DNA of 64,000 nt from Candidatus Sulfopaludibacter sp. SbA3 (GCA_945888325.1 CAMDAC010000010.1:22310-86309), one strand, 5' to 3'; shown: positions 51,933-63,072, counted from the first letter of the stretch. The notes: generated by a model not told the origin, from the letters alone. Translations and numbers: made by a program.

Positions 51933-53281
51933 TTACGCTTGCCCCCGAGCTTCGACTTCTTGATCATCCCCTCATACTGGTGGGCGATCAGGTGCGATTG
52001 TATCTGAGTCACCGTATCCATTGTCACGGAAACGACAATAAGCAGCGACGTTCCCCCGATATAAAACGGGATCTGCGGAAAGTAACGGCGCAGGAGTTCG
52101 GGCAGGATACAAATGAAGACGAGGTAGGCGGTGCCGATGGTCGTCAGGCGGGTCAGGACATAGTCGATATAGGCGGCGGTGTTGGAGCCTGGGCGGATGC
52201 CCGGAATGAAGCCGCCGTACTTGCGCAGGTTGTCCGCCGTTTCGGTCGGATTGAACATGATCGACGTGTAGAAGAACGCGAAGAACACAACCAGCAGCGA
52301 ATACGTGATGATGTAGGTCCAGGAGCCCGGCGAGAAGTTCGCCGCCAGCCAGCCCAGAATGCCGGAGGCCGCGTTCGGATCGGCCGCTGCGCCGGCGCCG
52401 AGGAAGCCCACGGCGGTCATCGGCAGCATCAGCAGGGCCGAGGCGAAGATCGGCGGGATCACGCCGGCGGTGTTGATCTTGAGCGGCAGGAAGCTGCGCT
52501 GGCCCTGGGCAAAGCCTTGGGCCTGCTGGCGTTTCGGATAGTGGATGATCAACCGGCGCTGTGAGCGCTCGATGAACACGATGAAGACGATCAGCGCGAT
52601 GACCATGAAGGCGATAGCCAGCACGAAGCCGATATCCACCGACGTCGTGCGCGCCTGTGCCACAAGGTTGTAGATGGCGCGGGGCAATTCGGCGACGATC
52701 CCGGCGAAGATGATCAGCGAGATGCCGTTGCCAATGCCGCGGGCGGTGATCTGCTCGCCCATCCACATCAGCATCATCGTGCCGCCGGTGAGCGTGACCA
52801 CGCCCGTCAGGATGAAGAACCAGGACGAAATGCCTTCGAGACGCACCGCGGCAAGACCGCCGGCAATCGCGAAGGACTGGACCAGCGCGAACACGAGGGT
52901 GAGGTAGCGCGTATACTGGTTGAGCTGCTTGCGGCCCGCTTCGCCTTCCTTCTTGAGCTTTTCAAGGGTGGGCGAGGCCGTCGTCATCATCTGAACGATG
53001 ATGGACGCGGTGATGTAGGGCATGACGTTGAGGGCGAAGATGCCCATCCGTTCGACGGCGCCGCCGGCGAACAGGTTCATTGAGCCGAGAATCCCGCCGG
53101 ACTGACTCTCGAACAGCGCCGCATATTGCGACGGATCAAGGCCGGGCAGCGGGATATACGTCCCTAGCCGGTAGAGGACGAGAATGCCGAGCGTGAAAAG
53201 GATCCGCGCCTGGAGGTCCTTGGCTTTCGCAAACGTCCCAAAATTGAGATTGCGGGCCATTTGTTCCGCAGCATTCGCCAT
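51929..53281 (-). CDS. secY: Protein translocase subunit SecY
   Basis: The 450-residue channel subunit of the Sec translocon with ten membrane segments. Recognisable landmarks are L-G-I-L-V-L-Y-R-L-G-T-Y-I-P-L-P-G (first span), Y-I-T-A-S-I-I-V-Q, M-W-M-G-E-Q-I-T-A-R-G-I-G-N-G in two blocks, and the cytosolic loop R-R-L-I-I-H-Y-P-K-R. It lies 90 nt after rplO, the gap holding a hairpin, and overlaps adk by 4 nt. Confidence 0.98.
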   Translation of the reverse strand: MANAAEQMARNLNFGTFAKAKDLQARILFTLGILVLYRLGTYIPLPGLDPSQYAALFESQSGGILGSMNLFAGGAVERMGIFALNVMPYITASIIVQMMTTASPTLEKLKKEGEAGRKQLNQYTRYLTLVFALVQSFAIAGGLAAVRLEGISSWFFILTGVVTLTGGTMMLMWMGEQITARGIGNGISLIIFAGIVAELPRAIYNLVAQARTTSVDIGFVLAIAFMVIALIVFIVFIERSQRRLIIHYPKRQQAQGFAQGQRSFLPLKINTAGVIPPIFASALLMLPMTAVGFLGAGAAADPNAASGILGWLAANFSPGSWTYIITYSLLVVFFAFFYTSIMFNPTETADNLRKYGGFIPGIRPGSNTAAYIDYVLTRLTTIGTAYLVFICILPELLRRYFPQIPFYIGGTSLLIVVSVTMDTVTQIQSHLIAHQYEGMIKKSKLGGKRK

Positions 53282-53309
53282 CGGCTACACGAGCCTCCCT
53301 GAAAGACGT

Positions 53310-53332
53310 TCGCCGCCAAAGATCGGCGGCGA
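53310..53332 (-). other. Hairpin between rplO and secY
   Basis: TCGCCGCC (53310-53317) and GGCGGCGA (53325-53332) form a perfect 8-bp stem with a 7-nt loop, without a T-run. It lies within the 90-nt rplO-secY gap and could stabilise or process the polycistronic mRNA, or moderate read-through into secY. Confidence 0.4.
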
Positions 53333-53371
53333 GGTATGGTTTGTGAAGGGGCGTTAAGCAAATACCCCGGA

Positions 53372-53851
53372 TTATTCCGCAGCGGCTTCTTTGACCTTGC
53401 CCGTGATCGTGACCGATCCGCCGGCCTTTTCGACCGCTTCAACAGCCGCTTTCGAGGCGCCGGTGACAGCGATTTTCAGCTTCTTCGGGGCATCGCCTTT
53501 TGCCAGGAGGCGAACGCCGTCGCGAACATTGCGCACGAGACCGGCGGCCACAAGGGACGCTTCGGTCACGTTGGAGGCATCAAGGGTGCCCGCTTCGACA
53601 GCTTTCGCGATCCGGCCAAGGTTGACCCAGGCATGGGTCTTCGAGCTCGGCGCGGTGAAACCACGCTTCGGAAGACGCATGTAGATCGGCATCTGGCCGC
53701 CTTCGAAGCCGTTCACGGCGACGCCCGAACGTGCGTTCTGGCCTTTCACACCGCGGCCAGCCGTCTTGCCCTTGCCCGAGCCAACGCCGCGGCCAACGCG
53801 CATGCGCTTCTTGGTGGAGCCTTCAGCGGGGGAGAGATCGTTGAGTTTCAT
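53372..53851 (-). CDS. rplO: 50S ribosomal protein L15
   Basis: The 159-residue L15. The start [12 protein letters not shown], the glycine-rich [20 protein letters not shown] (in two blocks) and [17 protein letters not shown] are canonical. It extends slightly beyond E. coli L15 (144) at the C-terminus. It is followed by a 90-nt gap and secY. Confidence 0.98.
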   Translation of the reverse strand: MKLNDLSPAEGSTKKRMRVGRGVGSGKGKTAGRGVKGQNARSGVAVNGFEGGQMPIYMRLPKRGFTAPSSKTHAWVNLGRIAKAVEAGTLDASNVTEASLVAAGLVRNVRDGVRLLAKGDAPKKLKIAVTGASKAAVEAVEKAGGSVTITGKVKEAAAE

Positions 53852-53899
53852 GACACTGGACTTTCGAATGCTGGAAGTAGGGCCAGGCGCGGGTGCGCC

Positions 53900-54085
53900 T
53901 TATTCGCCGACGACTTCCACGAGATGGGAGACCTTGCGGATCATGCCGCGCACTTCAGGCGTGTCGACAAGTTCCTTGCTGCGGCCAAGCTTGTTCAGGC
54001 CGAGGCCCTGCAGCGTCTGGCGCTGTTCAGGCTTGCGGCCGATCGGGCTGCCGATCTGGCGGACGGTGAGGGTTTTGGAAGCCAT
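53900..54085 (-). CDS. rpmD: 50S ribosomal protein L30
   Basis: The 61-residue L30: [21 protein letters not shown] appears near the start in two blocks, followed by G-L-N-K-L-G-R-S and D-T-P-E-V-R-G-M-I. Length and position between rpsE and rplO are standard for the spc operon. Confidence 0.97.
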   Translation of the reverse strand: MASKTLTVRQIGSPIGRKPEQRQTLQGLGLNKLGRSKELVDTPEVRGMIRKVSHLVEVVGE

Positions 54086-54100
54086 CGTTTAATCGCCTTC

Positions 54101-54703
54101 TCAGTTCGCCGAATCGGCCATGCCGGCTTCGGACACACCATCGGTACGCCGACCGATAACGTCCTGGACCTTGAGGCCGCGTTTGGAAGCAACAGTCCGC
54201 GGGCTTGCCTGCTCTTTAAGGGCATCAAACGTGGCGCGAACCATGTTGTAGGGGTTGGACGAGCCGATCGACTTGCCGACGACGTCCTGGACGCCGAGCA
54301 CTTCCATGACGGCGCGCATCGGACCACCGGCGATCACGCCCGTGCCCGGAGGGGCAGCGCGCAGGACCACCTTGCCAGCGCCGTGACGGCCCGAGCCATC
54401 ATGGTGCAGCGTGCGGCCTTCACGAAGCGGAACGCGAACCAGGTTGCGTTTGGCTTCTTCGGTCGCCTTGCGGATCGCTTCCGGAACTTCGCGGGCCTTG
54501 CCCTTGCCGAAGCCGGCGCGGCCCTTCTGGTCACCGACCACCACGAGGGCTGCAAAACCGAAGTTCTTGCCGCCTTTCACGGTTTTCGCGACGCGGTTGA
54601 TACCAACCAGCTTGTCGACGAGTTCAGAGGCCTCGTTGTCGCGTTCGCGCGGAGTCTCGCGATCGCGGCGGCGGCCTCTTTTCTCTCCTCTTTCTTCAAC
54701 CAT
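54101..54703 (-). CDS. rpsE: 30S ribosomal protein S5
   Basis: The 200-residue S5, needed for decoding accuracy. The double-stranded-RNA-binding region has [17 protein letters not shown] and [10 protein letters not shown], then [22 protein letters not shown] at 54703 was chosen because GAAGGAG lies upstream; the longer frame overlaps rplR. The N-terminus carries an Arg-rich extension of about 25 residues. Confidence 0.97.
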   Translation of the reverse strand: MVEERGEKRGRRRDRETPRERDNEASELVDKLVGINRVAKTVKGGKNFGFAALVVVGDQKGRAGFGKGKAREVPEAIRKATEEAKRNLVRVPLREGRTLHHDGSGRHGAGKVVLRAAPPGTGVIAGGPMRAVMEVLGVQDVVGKSIGSSNPYNMVRATFDALKEQASPRTVASKRGLKVQDVIGRRTDGVSEAGMADSAN

Positions 54704-54716
54704 CAGCCAAACTCCT

Positions 54717-55079
54717 TCAGAATTTGAGGCCGCCCTCACGGGCGGCGTCTGCCAGAGCTTTCACCCGGCCGTGGAACATGTAACCGCCGCGATCGAAGAC
54801 GACGTCTTCAACCCCGGCCTTCTTGGCGCGTTCGGCAATTGCCTTGCCGACCAGCGTGGCGGCTTCGATATTGCTGCCTGCCTTCGCGCCGGCGAGCACT
54901 TCGGCTTCGAGCGTCGAGGCTGAGGCGAGCGTGATGCCCTTCTCGTCGTCGATGATCTGCACCGAGATGTTCTTGTGGCTGCGCGAGACCGAAAGGCGCG
55001 GAAGGCCTTCGGCGACTTTGCGGAGCTTCGTGCGGACACGCTGGGCGCGGCGCTGCAATTTTTCGCGTGACGTCTTCAT
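54717..55079 (-). CDS. rplR: 50S ribosomal protein L18
   Basis: The 120-residue L18, a 5S rRNA-binding protein. It has [24 protein letters not shown] and the C-terminal [20 protein letters not shown] in two blocks. Standard position after rplF (3-nt gap). Confidence 0.98.
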   Translation of the reverse strand: MKTSREKLQRRAQRVRTKLRKVAEGLPRLSVSRSHKNISVQIIDDEKGITLASASTLEAEVLAGAKAGSNIEAATLVGKAIAERAKKAGVEDVVFDRGGYMFHGRVKALADAAREGGLKF

Positions 55080-55082
55080 GGC

Positions 55083-55694
55083 TTACTTCTTCTTGCCTTC
55101 CTTGCGGCGGACGTATTCGCCCTGCAGGCGGATACCCTTGCCTTTGTAGGGCTCTGGCGGACGGAACTTCTTGATCACGGCGGCAGCCTGGCCAACGGCC
55201 TGCTTGTCAGCGCCGGTGATGACGATCTCGGTCGGCTTGGCCGAAGAGATCGTGATGCCTTCCGGCGCCTTGAAGATCACATCGTGCGAATAGCCGAGCG
55301 CGAGTTTCAGGTCCTTGCCCTGCATCTGCGCGCGGTAACCGACGCCGACGAGTTCGAGCGTTTTCGAGTAGCCCTTGGTGACACCGTCAACCAGGTTCGA
55401 CGCGCGGGCGCGGGCCGTACCCCATTGGGTGCGGGCGTTGGCGTCCAGCGATTCGGCGAGCGTGGGGGCACGCTTGCCTTTCGCCTTCGCGGCCTCGATG
55501 GCCTCGTTCGCAGCCTTCAGGAGGTCGGCGCGCGGCATGACCGAGAGTTCACCACCCTCGAACTTCGGCGTGATGACGTCCGGGAGGACGAGCTCGAGCT
55601 CACCCTTCGGGCCTTTTGCCTTGATCGTCTGACCACTGACGGACACGGTGGCGCCGGCAGGAACAGGGATCGCGAGTTTTCCGATACGGGACAT
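55083..55694 (-). CDS. rplF: 50S ribosomal protein L6 with internal insertion
   Basis: The 203-residue L6 is about 26 residues longer than E. coli L6 (177). The N-terminal [13 protein letters not shown], the middle G-V-G-Y-R-A-Q and the C-terminal [10 protein letters not shown] are canonical. The extra residues form one Ala/Lys-rich segment at about 57-85, between S-V-M-P-R and W-G-T-A-R-A, i.e. at the end of the first domain. They are predicted helical and basic. The frame is intact, so this is a real insertion, not an error. Confidence 0.97.
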   Translation of the reverse strand: MSRIGKLAIPVPAGATVSVSGQTIKAKGPKGELELVLPDVITPKFEGGELSVMPRADLLKAANEAIEAAKAKGKRAPTLAESLDANARTQWGTARARASNLVDGVTKGYSKTLELVGVGYRAQMQGKDLKLALGYSHDVIFKAPEGITISSAKPTEIVITGADKQAVGQAAAVIKKFRPPEPYKGKGIRLQGEYVRRKEGKKK

Positions 55695-55706
55695 CTTAAA
55701 TGCCTC

Positions 55707-56102
55707 CTAGAATACGCGGCAGAGAACTTCGCCGCCGACATTCTTGGCGCGGGCGGCGTTGTCCGACATCACGCCCTGCGAAGTCGACAGGATCGAGATG
55801 CCAAGACCGTTACGCACGAGCGGAATGTCCGACACAGACGAATAGACACGGCGGCCAGGCTTCGAGATCCGTTTGATCTCGGAGATGACCGGCTGGCCTT
55901 CATAATACTTGAGTTCGATCTCGAGGGACTTGTGACCGTCCTTCTCGATTTCGGCATACCCGCGGATGTAGCCCTCAAGGGCGAGCACATCGAGCACGCG
56001 GCCACGCAGCTTCGAAGCCGGGGTCACAACTTTCGTCATGCCGCGCATCTGAGCGTTGCGGATGCGGGTGAGCATATCGCCGAGGGGATCAGAAATGTTC
56101 AT
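55707..56102 (-). CDS. rpsH: 30S ribosomal protein S8
   Basis: The 131-residue S8, a primary 16S rRNA-binding protein and, in E. coli, the repressor of the spc operon. It begins [13 protein letters not shown] and ends with [16 protein letters not shown]. Length matches the family. It lies between rpsN and rplF. Confidence 0.98.
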   Translation of the reverse strand: MNISDPLGDMLTRIRNAQMRGMTKVVTPASKLRGRVLDVLALEGYIRGYAEIEKDGHKSLEIELKYYEGQPVISEIKRISKPGRRVYSSVSDIPLVRNGLGISILSTSQGVMSDNAARAKNVGGEVLCRVF

Positions 56103-56117
56103 GTCTTCCCTCCTCTC

Positions 56118-56423
56118 CTACCAGCTGGATTTCACGAGGCCGGGGATCTGTCCGCGCGAGCCAAGCTCACGCAGCGCGATCCGCGACATCTTCAGTTTAC
56201 GATAAAACGCCCGCGGACGGCCGGTAACTTCGCAGCGGTTACGCACCCGGTTGGACGCGGAATTGCGCGGCAGCTGGGCGAGCTTCATGCGCGCCTTGAA
56301 GCGTTCTTCCAGCGACAGGTTCTCGTCCATCGCGGCAGCCTTGAGCTGCGCGCGCTTGGCGGCGTAACGCTCGGCCATGGCCTTGCGTTTGTTGTTCTTC
56401 TCGATTGCGCTCTTCTTTGCCAT
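56118..56423 (-). CDS. rpsN: 30S ribosomal protein S14 (zinc-independent)
   Basis: The 101-residue S14. The long form without the four zinc Cys: A-K-K-S-A-I-E-K-N at the start, [21 protein letters not shown] in two blocks and the end G-L-V-K-S-S-W. A single Cys remains, so it is the zinc-free type usual in proteobacteria. Confidence 0.98.
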   Translation of the reverse strand: MAKKSAIEKNNKRKAMAERYAAKRAQLKAAAMDENLSLEERFKARMKLAQLPRNSASNRVRNRCEVTGRPRAFYRKLKMSRIALRELGSRGQIPGLVKSSW

Positions 56424-56442
56424 CTAAGCAGATCTCCTGGCG

Positions 56443-56997
56443 CTAATTACGGAACGGGAAGCCGCACTCTGCGAGGAGTGCCTTGGCTTCTTCGTTCGTC
56501 TCGGCGGTGGTGCAGACGATGATGTCCATGCCGCGCACTTCATCCACCTCATCGTAGTTGATCTCCGGGAACACGATGTGTTCCTTCATGCCCATGGCGT
56601 AGTTGCCACGGCCATCGAAGCTCTTGCCGTTCAGGCCGCGGAAGTCCTTCACGCGCGGAAGGGCAATCGTGGTGAGCCGGTCAAGGAACTCGTACATCCG
56701 GTCGCGGCGCAGCGTGACCTTGGCCCCGATCAGCATGCCTTCGCGCAGCTTGAAGCCGGCGATCGACTTGCGGGCCTTGGTGGCCACCGGCTTCTGGCCC
56801 GCGATGCGCTCCAGTTCGGCGAGGGCGGACTTGATCTTCTTGGAGTCGGAGGTGGCTTCACCCACGCCCATGTTGATCACGACCTTGTCGAGCTTCGGAA
56901 CCTTCATCGGGTTCGAATAGTTGAACTGCTCTTGCAGTTTCGCCCGGATCTCTTCCCGGTACTTCCGCTTGAGGCGGGGTTCATATGCCTCAGACAT
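56443..56997 (-). CDS. rplE: 50S ribosomal protein L5
   Basis: The 184-residue L5, a 5S rRNA-binding protein of the central protuberance. Motifs [22 protein letters not shown] and [11 protein letters not shown] are present. M-S-E-A-Y-E-P-R at 56997 is the start; it overlaps the rplX stop by 8 nt, so the two are translationally coupled. A longer frame upstream is antisense-like sequence of rplX. Confidence 0.98.
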   Translation of the reverse strand: MSEAYEPRLKRKYREEIRAKLQEQFNYSNPMKVPKLDKVVINMGVGEATSDSKKIKSALAELERIAGQKPVATKARKSIAGFKLREGMLIGAKVTLRRDRMYEFLDRLTTIALPRVKDFRGLNGKSFDGRGNYAMGMKEHIVFPEINYDEVDEVRGMDIIVCTTAETNEEAKALLAECGFPFRN

Positions 56998-57307
56998 CGA
57001 TCGATTCCCCTGAGCGTTTTGCAAAGCGCGTCTTGCGGCCATGCTGGTCAATCTTGAATCCGACGCGGACGGGCTTGCCGTCGCGCGGGTCGACATGGGC
57101 CACGTTCGAGACGTGGATGGCGGCTTCGAACGACTTCATGCCGCCCGGGTCCATCTGGCTCGGCTTCTGGTGGCGCTTCACGACGCCGACGCCGCGAACC
57201 ACAACCTTGTGCTCGTCCGGAAGGACTTTCAGGACTTCGCCCTGCGTGCCCTTGTCCTTGCCCGAGATGATGACGACGGTGTCGCCCTTCTTGATCTTCG
57301 CGGCCAT
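56990..57307 (-). CDS. rplX: 50S ribosomal protein L24
   Basis: The 105-residue L24, an assembly-initiator protein. The KOW motif is [18 protein letters not shown] in two blocks, followed by K-R-H-Q-K-P and V-G-F-K-I. It follows rplN after 2 nt and overlaps rplE by 8 nt. Confidence 0.98.
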   Translation of the reverse strand: MAAKIKKGDTVVIISGKDKGTQGEVLKVLPDEHKVVVRGVGVVKRHQKPSQMDPGGMKSFEAAIHVSNVAHVDPRDGKPVRVGFKIDQHGRKTRFAKRSGESIDV

Positions 57308-57309
57308 GA

Positions 57310-57678
57310 CTACAGAACCTCCGGCGCCATGTTGGCGATCTTCACCTGGTTCTTGGCGCGAAGTTCGCGCGGAACCGGTCCGAACACCCGCGTGCCAATC
57401 GGCTCGCCGTTGTTGTTGATGAGGACAGCGGCGTTCGAGTCGAAGCGGATCGTCGAGCCGTCGGCCCGGTTGATGTCCTTCGACACGCGAACGACAACAG
57501 CCTTGCGGACGTCGCCTTTCTTGACGCGGCCCGTCGGGATCGCTTCCTTGATCGAGACCACGATCACGTCGCCCACCGAGGCGTAACGGCGGGCAGCGCC
57601 GCCGAGCACCTTGATGCACATCACGCGGCGGGCGCCCGAGTTATCGGCGACGCGCAGGTTTGTCTGCATCTGGATCAT
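57310..57678 (-). CDS. rplN: 50S ribosomal protein L14
   Basis: The 122-residue L14. [17 protein letters not shown], the basic [10 protein letters not shown] and [11 protein letters not shown] are the hallmark. Its start overlaps the rpsQ stop by 4 nt, joining the S10 and spc segments without any promoter gap. Confidence 0.98.
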   Translation of the reverse strand: MIQMQTNLRVADNSGARRVMCIKVLGGAARRYASVGDVIVVSIKEAIPTGRVKKGDVRKAVVVRVSKDINRADGSTIRFDSNAAVLINNNGEPIGTRVFGPVPRELRAKNQVKIANMAPEVL

Positions 57679-57920
57679 GCTTCGGTTCCTTCATCGGTGA
57701 CGAGTTCCCAGCGCTTCAGCTTGGACTTCGGCGCGCACTCGCGGATGGTGACGGTCTGGCCCTCGACGGCGACATTGCCTTCGTCATGGGCGTGGTAACG
57801 GTTCGACCGGCGAACGATCTTCTTCAGCATCGGGTGCGTGAAGGTCCGTTCGATGCGGACAATGGCGGTCTTGTCCTGCTTGGCGGAAACAACGACGCCT
57901 CTCATGGTACGTTTTGGCAT
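57675..57920 (-). CDS. rpsQ: 30S ribosomal protein S17
   Basis: The 81-residue S17 (OB-fold). [18 protein letters not shown] in two blocks and [13 protein letters not shown] are typical. It overlaps rplN by 4 nt and follows rpmC by 10 nt. Confidence 0.98.
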   Translation of the reverse strand: MPKRTMRGVVVSAKQDKTAIVRIERTFTHPMLKKIVRRSNRYHAHDEGNVAVEGQTVTIRECAPKSKLKRWELVTDEGTEA

Positions 57921-57930
57921 GGGTGTCTCC

Positions 57931-58131
57931 TTACGCCTTACCGGCTTGGGCTTTTTCGCGCAGGATCGTCTTGATCCGGGCGATGTCGCGGCGGACTTCC
58001 GTCGCGCGGGCCGTTTTTTCCAGCTGGCCGGTGGCCGCCTGGAAACGCAGGTTGAACTGTTCTTTTTTCAGCTTCACGAGCTCGTCGCCGAGCTGGTCCG
58101 CCGTCTTCGATCTCACGTCAGCAGCTTTCAT
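57931..58131 (-). CDS. rpmC: 50S ribosomal protein L29
   Basis: The 66-residue all-helical L29 beside the exit tunnel. The conserved central segment is [17 protein letters not shown] followed by R-R-D-I-A-R-I-K-T. Length is normal. Sits between rplP (3-nt gap) and rpsQ. Confidence 0.98.
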   Translation of the reverse strand: MKAADVRSKTADQLGDELVKLKKEQFNLRFQAATGQLEKTARATEVRRDIARIKTILREKAQAGKA

Positions 58132-58134
58132 GGC

Positions 58135-58551
58135 TCAGATCCCCTCGATGCGCTTGACGACTTTGGTCTTGATCGGAAGCTTCGCAGCCCCGAGCGCAAG
58201 CGCCAGGCGGGCGGTCTCTTCCGTGACACCATCGATCTCGAACAGGATACGGCCAGGCGCCACGCGAGCGACCCAGCGGTCGACGGCGCCCTTGCCCTTA
58301 CCCATGCGGACTTCGATCGGCTTCGCGGTCACCGGAACGTCCGGGAACACGCGGATCCACACTTTGCCCTGGCGCTTCATCTCGCGGGTGATGGCGCGGC
58401 GTGTCGCTTCGATCTGGCGCGCGGTGACGCGTTCCGGTTCGAGGGCTTTCAGGCCGAACTCACCGAAAGCCAGCGACGTGCCGCCTTTCGCCTGCCCGCT
58501 GATGCGGCCCTTGAAGGCCTTGCGGAATTTGGTTCGCTTCGGTTGACGCAT
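58135..58551 (-). CDS. rplP: 50S ribosomal protein L16
   Basis: The 138-residue L16 near the peptidyl-transferase centre. It starts [16 protein letters not shown] and carries [14 protein letters not shown] and R-M-G-K-G-K-G. It follows rpsC by 5 nt. Confidence 0.98.
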   Translation of the reverse strand: MRQPKRTKFRKAFKGRISGQAKGGTSLAFGEFGLKALEPERVTARQIEATRRAITREMKRQGKVWIRVFPDVPVTAKPIEVRMGKGKGAVDRWVARVAPGRILFEIDGVTEETARLALALGAAKLPIKTKVVKRIEGI

Positions 58552-58556
58552 TGGAA

Positions 58557-59293
<737 letters not shown>

Positions 59294-59294
<1 letters not shown>

Positions 59295-59683
59295 TATGCG
59301 GCCTCCGCAGTCTGGCTGACGTCCCGCAGGACGATGGTAAGTTGGGCGAACGGCTTCTGGATCGGTGCAGCGCGGCCACGGGCACGGGCCCGGATGCGCT
59401 TCATGACCAGGTTCTTGCCGACATGCGCTTCAGCAACGACCAGGCTGTCGATGTCGAGGCCGTGGTTGTTCTCGGCGTTGGCGATCGCGCTCTGCAGCAG
59501 CTTGCGAACGTCCTTGGCGGGGCGTTTCGGCGAGAACTGCAGTTCGGCGAGCGCGCGCTCGACCTTCATGCCGCGGATCTGCTGAGCCAGCAGGTTCAGC
59601 TTCTGCGGGCTGGAACGGTACATGCGCAGCACGGCGCGCGACTCGTTCGGGGCCTGTTTCGGAGGATTCTTGGACTTGGCCAT
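59294..59683 (-). CDS. rplV: 50S ribosomal protein L22
   Basis: The 129-residue L22, whose hairpin lines the exit tunnel. The N-terminus carries a short extra basic leader before the core [14 protein letters not shown]. The tunnel loop is [13 protein letters not shown]. It follows rpsS by 2 nt and overlaps rpsC by one base. Confidence 0.98.
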
Positions 59684-59685
59684 GA

Positions 59686-59964
59686 CTACTTCCGCTTCGC
59701 TTTCTTGTCAGCGCCGTGGCCGTAATACGTACGGGTCGGAGCGAACTCGCCGAGCTTGTGGCCGACCATCTCTTCCGAGATCGTGACCGGGATGAACTTG
59801 TTGCCGTTGTGGACCTGGAAGTTCAGGCCAACGAATTGCGGCAGGATTGTCGAGCGGCGCGACCAGGTCTTGATCACGGCGCGTTTCTCGGACGCGCGGG
59901 CGTCTTCTGCTTTCTTCAGCAGGTAGCCATCGACGAACGGGCCTTTCCAGACAGAACGGGGCAT
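59686..59964 (-). CDS. rpsS: 30S ribosomal protein S19
   Basis: The 92-residue S19. [22 protein letters not shown] and [12 protein letters not shown] are fully conserved. Standard position between rplB and rplV. Confidence 0.98.
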   Translation of the reverse strand: MPRSVWKGPFVDGYLLKKAEDARASEKRAVIKTWSRRSTILPQFVGLNFQVHNGNKFIPVTISEEMVGHKLGEFAPTRTYYGHGADKKAKRK

Positions 59965-59979
59965 GTCTCGCGGCTCCTC

Positions 59980-60810
59980 TTAGCGTTTTGCGTTGCGGCG
60001 ACGGATGATCAGACGATCCGTAGCCTTGTTGGTGCGGGTCTTGGGACCGCGGGTTTTCTTGCCCCACGGGGTGACCGGGTGACGGCCGCCCGAGGACTTG
60101 CCTTCACCACCACCGTGCGGGTGGTCGACCGGGTTCATCACGACGCCGCGAACGGTCGGGCGGACGCCCTGGTTGCGGGTACGGCCAGCCTTGGAGCTGA
60201 CTTCGTTCATCTTGTCCGGGTTCGACACGGCGCCGATCGTGGCCAGGCAGGTATCCTGAACCTTGCGCAGCTCGCCCGAGGCCAGCTTGATCTGGGCATA
60301 GCCAGACTCGCGGCCGACCAGCTGGGCGTAGGTGCCGGCGGAGCGGACCATCTGCGCGCCCTTCTGGGGCTTCAGCTCGATATTGTGGATGATCGTGCCA
60401 ACCGGGATCGACTTCAGCGGGAGCGTGTTGCCCGGCTTGATGTCGGCGGTGGCCGAGGTGATCACGGTGTCGCCGACTTCAAGGCGCTGCGGCGCGATGA
60501 TGTAGGCGAGCTCGCCGTCCTGATACTTGATCAGGGCGATGAAGGCCGTGCGGTTCGGGTCATACTCGAGGCGTTCGACAACGGCCGGGATATCCCAGCG
60601 GCTGCGCTTGAAATCGACCTTGCGGTAAAGGCGCTTCGCACCGCCGCCCTGGTGACGGACAGTGATGCGGCCCTGGTTGTTGCGGCCGCCTTTCTTGTGA
60701 AGGCCTTCGGTCAGCGCCTTGACCGGATCGCCCTTGTGCAGGGCGGAACGGTCCACCAGCACGAGCTGGCGGCGGCCGGGCGAAGTCGGATTGAATGTCT
60801 TCAGTGCCAT
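59980..60810 (-). CDS. rplB: 50S ribosomal protein L2
   Basis: The 276-residue L2, required for subunit association and peptidyl transfer. Conserved blocks: [40 protein letters not shown] (two blocks) with the functionally important His, and G-K-K-T-R. It follows rplW by 18 nt. Confidence 0.98.
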   Translation of the reverse strand: MALKTFNPTSPGRRQLVLVDRSALHKGDPVKALTEGLHKKGGRNNQGRITVRHQGGGAKRLYRKVDFKRSRWDIPAVVERLEYDPNRTAFIALIKYQDGELAYIIAPQRLEVGDTVITSATADIKPGNTLPLKSIPVGTIIHNIELKPQKGAQMVRSAGTYAQLVGRESGYAQIKLASGELRKVQDTCLATIGAVSNPDKMNEVSSKAGRTRNQGVRPTVRGVVMNPVDHPHGGGEGKSSGGRHPVTPWGKKTRGPKTRTNKATDRLIIRRRNAKR

Positions 60811-60828
60811 GTGCTTCGTCCTTCTCCC

Positions 60829-61128
60829 TTAGAGGCCCGTCGAAATGTCGACAGACTGGCCTTCAGCGAGCGTGACGATGGCTTTTTTCACGTCGGAGCG
60901 ACGGCCGAGGAAACCCCGGAAGCGTTTCGTCTTGCCCTTCTGGACCAGGGTGTTGACCTTGGTGACCTTCACCTTGAACAGCGCCTCGACGGCTTCCTTG
61001 ATCGCGGCCTTGTCGGCGGTCGGTGCGACTTCGAAGATGATCTTGTTCTGCTCGGAGACGAGTGTCGATTTCTCGGTGATCAGCGGGCGGCGGATCACGT
61101 CATAGTGGTGGGGCTTCACATCAGCCAT
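60829..61128 (-). CDS. rplW: 50S ribosomal protein L23
   Basis: The 99-residue L23, the docking site for SRP and trigger factor at the tunnel exit. [19 protein letters not shown], and [10 protein letters not shown] are typical. ATG 61128 has GGAGG seven bases upstream; an in-frame TTG two codons earlier is rejected. Confidence 0.98.
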   Translation of the reverse strand: MADVKPHHYDVIRRPLITEKSTLVSEQNKIIFEVAPTADKAAIKEAVEALFKVKVTKVNTLVQKGKTKRFRGFLGRRSDVKKAIVTLAEGQSVDISTGL

Positions 61129-61130
61129 GA

Positions 61131-61778
61131 TCAAGCCTCCGCTTCTTCGTGGACGCCGTCGAAGCGGGCTTTGATACCCTCAGCGGCTTCCTTGGTGATG
61201 ACGAGCGTCCGGCGGCGCAGGATGTCGTAGACATTCAGGCCGGCGACCGGGAGCACGTCGATGTTCGGGATGTTGCGGGCGGCGCGGGCGAAGTTCTCGT
61301 TCACGCTGGCGCCCGAAATGATCAGGGCGTTCTCGATGCCGAGACCTTTGAAGGCGGCGACCAGATCCTTGGTCTTGCCGGCATCCATTTCAGCCTTGTC
61401 GATCACCATGATCGCGCTGTCCTTGAACTTGGACGACAGCGCATGGGCAAGCGCCATCTTGCGGATCTTCTTCGGCAGGTCGTGCGCATGGCTGCGGACG
61501 CGCGGGCCGTGGGCTGCACCACCACCGACAAAGATCGGGGCGTTGCGCGAGCCGTGGCGGGCGCCGCCCGAACCTTTTTGCTTGATCGACTTTTTCGTCG
61601 TGCGGTTCACTTCCGAACGCGACTTGGCCTTGTGCGTACCAGCCTGGCGGCGGGCGAGCTGCCAGCGCACGGTGCGCTGCAGGATGTCGCCGCGGATTTC
61701 GTCAATGCCGAAAATCGCGTCGTCCAGCTCGATCTTGCCGGCAGCCTTGCCGGCGAGGGTTTTAACTGAGAGTTCCAT
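61131..61778 (-). CDS. rplD: 50S ribosomal protein L4
   Basis: The 215-residue L4. The tunnel loop region [12 protein letters not shown] is present, with R-S-E-V-N-R-T before it and N-V-Y-D-I-L-R-R in the C-terminal part. In E. coli L4 represses the S10 operon; no matching leader was identified here. Its start shares one base with the rplC stop. Confidence 0.97.
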   Translation of the reverse strand: MELSVKTLAGKAAGKIELDDAIFGIDEIRGDILQRTVRWQLARRQAGTHKAKSRSEVNRTTKKSIKQKGSGGARHGSRNAPIFVGGGAAHGPRVRSHAHDLPKKIRKMALAHALSSKFKDSAIMVIDKAEMDAGKTKDLVAAFKGLGIENALIISGASVNENFARAARNIPNIDVLPVAGLNVYDILRRRTLVITKEAAEGIKARFDGVHEEAEA

Positions 61779-62536
61779 TAGCCTTCACCCCCGGCAGTCA
61801 GCTTCTCTGGAGCCTTGAACGAGCCGGATTTCGGTGCGTTCTCGGGCAGAGCTTTTTTCACGGCATCGCGGATTTCGACGAAGGTGCCGTCATGGCCGGG
61901 CACAGCGCCCTTGACCAGGATGAGACCGCGCTCAACGTCCGTGCGCACAACCGTCAGGTTCTGCGTGGTGATGCGCTCGTCGCCGAGATGACCGGCCATT
62001 TTCTTGTTCTTGAACACGCGGCCCGGATCCTGGCGCATGCCGGTGGAGCCGTGCGAACGGTGCGACAGCGACACGCCGTGCGTGGCGCGAAGACCGCCGA
62101 AGTTCCAGCGCTTCATGGCGCCGGCAAAACCTTTACCGATGCTCTGGGCGCTGACGTCAACTTTCTGGCCTTCGACGAAGTGGTCGGCGAGAACCGTCGA
62201 GCCGACTTCCGGAAGGTCGCCGCTGACGCGGAATTCCTTGATTTTCGCTTTCGGGGCAACGCCCGCTTTGGCGAACTGGCCGCGCAGCGCTTTCACGGTG
62301 CGCTTGGCTTTCTTGTCACCGGCGCCAAGAATGACGGCCTTGTAGCCGTCGGTGCGGACGACTTCGCCGCCCTTCTTGGTTTTCACGGTGCGCTCTTCTT
62401 CAGTGCGCACGCCGACGACCTGGCAGCCTTCGAGCGACAGCACGGTCACGGGAACGTGGCGGCCATCCGCATCGAATACGCGGGTCATGCCGACCTTGCG
62501 GGCGAGAACGCCCGTACGGGGAGCAGGCAAAGTCAT
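61778..62536 (-). CDS. rplC: 50S ribosomal protein L3
   Basis: The 252-residue L3, about 40 residues longer than E. coli L3. [13 protein letters not shown] opens the core; [26 protein letters not shown] and G-A-V-P-G-H follow. The extra length is a lysine-rich loop and a C-terminal tail (S-G-S-F-K-A-P-E-K) common to alphaproteobacterial L3. Shares one base with both neighbouring genes. Confidence 0.97.
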   Translation of the reverse strand: MTLPAPRTGVLARKVGMTRVFDADGRHVPVTVLSLEGCQVVGVRTEEERTVKTKKGGEVVRTDGYKAVILGAGDKKAKRTVKALRGQFAKAGVAPKAKIKEFRVSGDLPEVGSTVLADHFVEGQKVDVSAQSIGKGFAGAMKRWNFGGLRATHGVSLSHRSHGSTGMRQDPGRVFKNKKMAGHLGDERITTQNLTVVRTDVERGLILVKGAVPGHDGTFVEIRDAVKKALPENAPKSGSFKAPEKLTAGGEG

Positions 62537-62856
62537 TAGCGGCCTCCCTCGAGTTTGATCTCGATGCCGACGCCGGACGACAGGTCGAGCTTCATCAGCG
62601 CGTCCACGGTCTGCGGGGTCGGATCGACGATGTCGAGAATACGGGTGTGGGTGCGGATTTCGAACTGCTCGCGCGAAGCCTTGTCGATATGCGGCGACCG
62701 GATGACCGTGAAGCGCTCAATGCGTGTCGGCAGCGGGACCGGTCCGCGGACTTCAGCGCCGGTGCGCTTCGCCGTGTTCACGATCTCCTTCGCCGACATG
62801 TCGAGCGCGCGGTGATCGAAGGCTTTCAGCCTGATCCGGATATTTTGTTTTTCCAT
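62536..62856 (-). CDS. rpsJ: 30S ribosomal protein S10
   Basis: The 106-residue S10, also known as the antitermination factor Nus[18 protein letters not shown] and [14 protein letters not shown] are canonical. First gene of the 27-gene minus-strand operon. M-E-K-Q-N at 62856 is the start, although no strong Shine-Dalgarno precedes it (AGCAAG). Its promoter is predicted at 63000-63028. Confidence 0.98.
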   Translation of the reverse strand: MEKQNIRIRLKAFDHRALDMSAKEIVNTAKRTGAEVRGPVPLPTRIERFTVIRSPHIDKASREQFEIRTHTRILDIVDPTPQTVDALMKLDLSSGVGIEIKLEGGR

Positions 62857-62999
62857 CTTGCTTCCGTCCGCGCAAAACACTTAGGCCCTGGGCGCGCAGC
62901 TCGTCAGCTTCGAGCGGCCCGGGGGCTTCGGTAGGGTTAAATTGTCAGTTTCGAGGGAGCGTTCGCTGTTCAAAGCGCAGCCTTCCCGGCGAAGTGGGG

Positions 63000-63028
63000 C
63001 GTATACGCGCGGGAATCGGAGGCGTCAA
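63000..63028 (-). promoter_or_regulatory. Promoter of the S10 ribosomal operon
   Basis: Minus strand TTGACG (63028-63023), 17-nt spacer, TATACG (63005-63000). Both hexamers and spacing fit a sigma-70 housekeeping promoter. Transcription would begin near 62993, about 137 nt ahead of rpsJ. Confidence 0.72.
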
Positions 63029-63072
63029 CAGCCGTTAAGGGGGAATCTGCAGGGCTGAATTGGCCGATCTGT

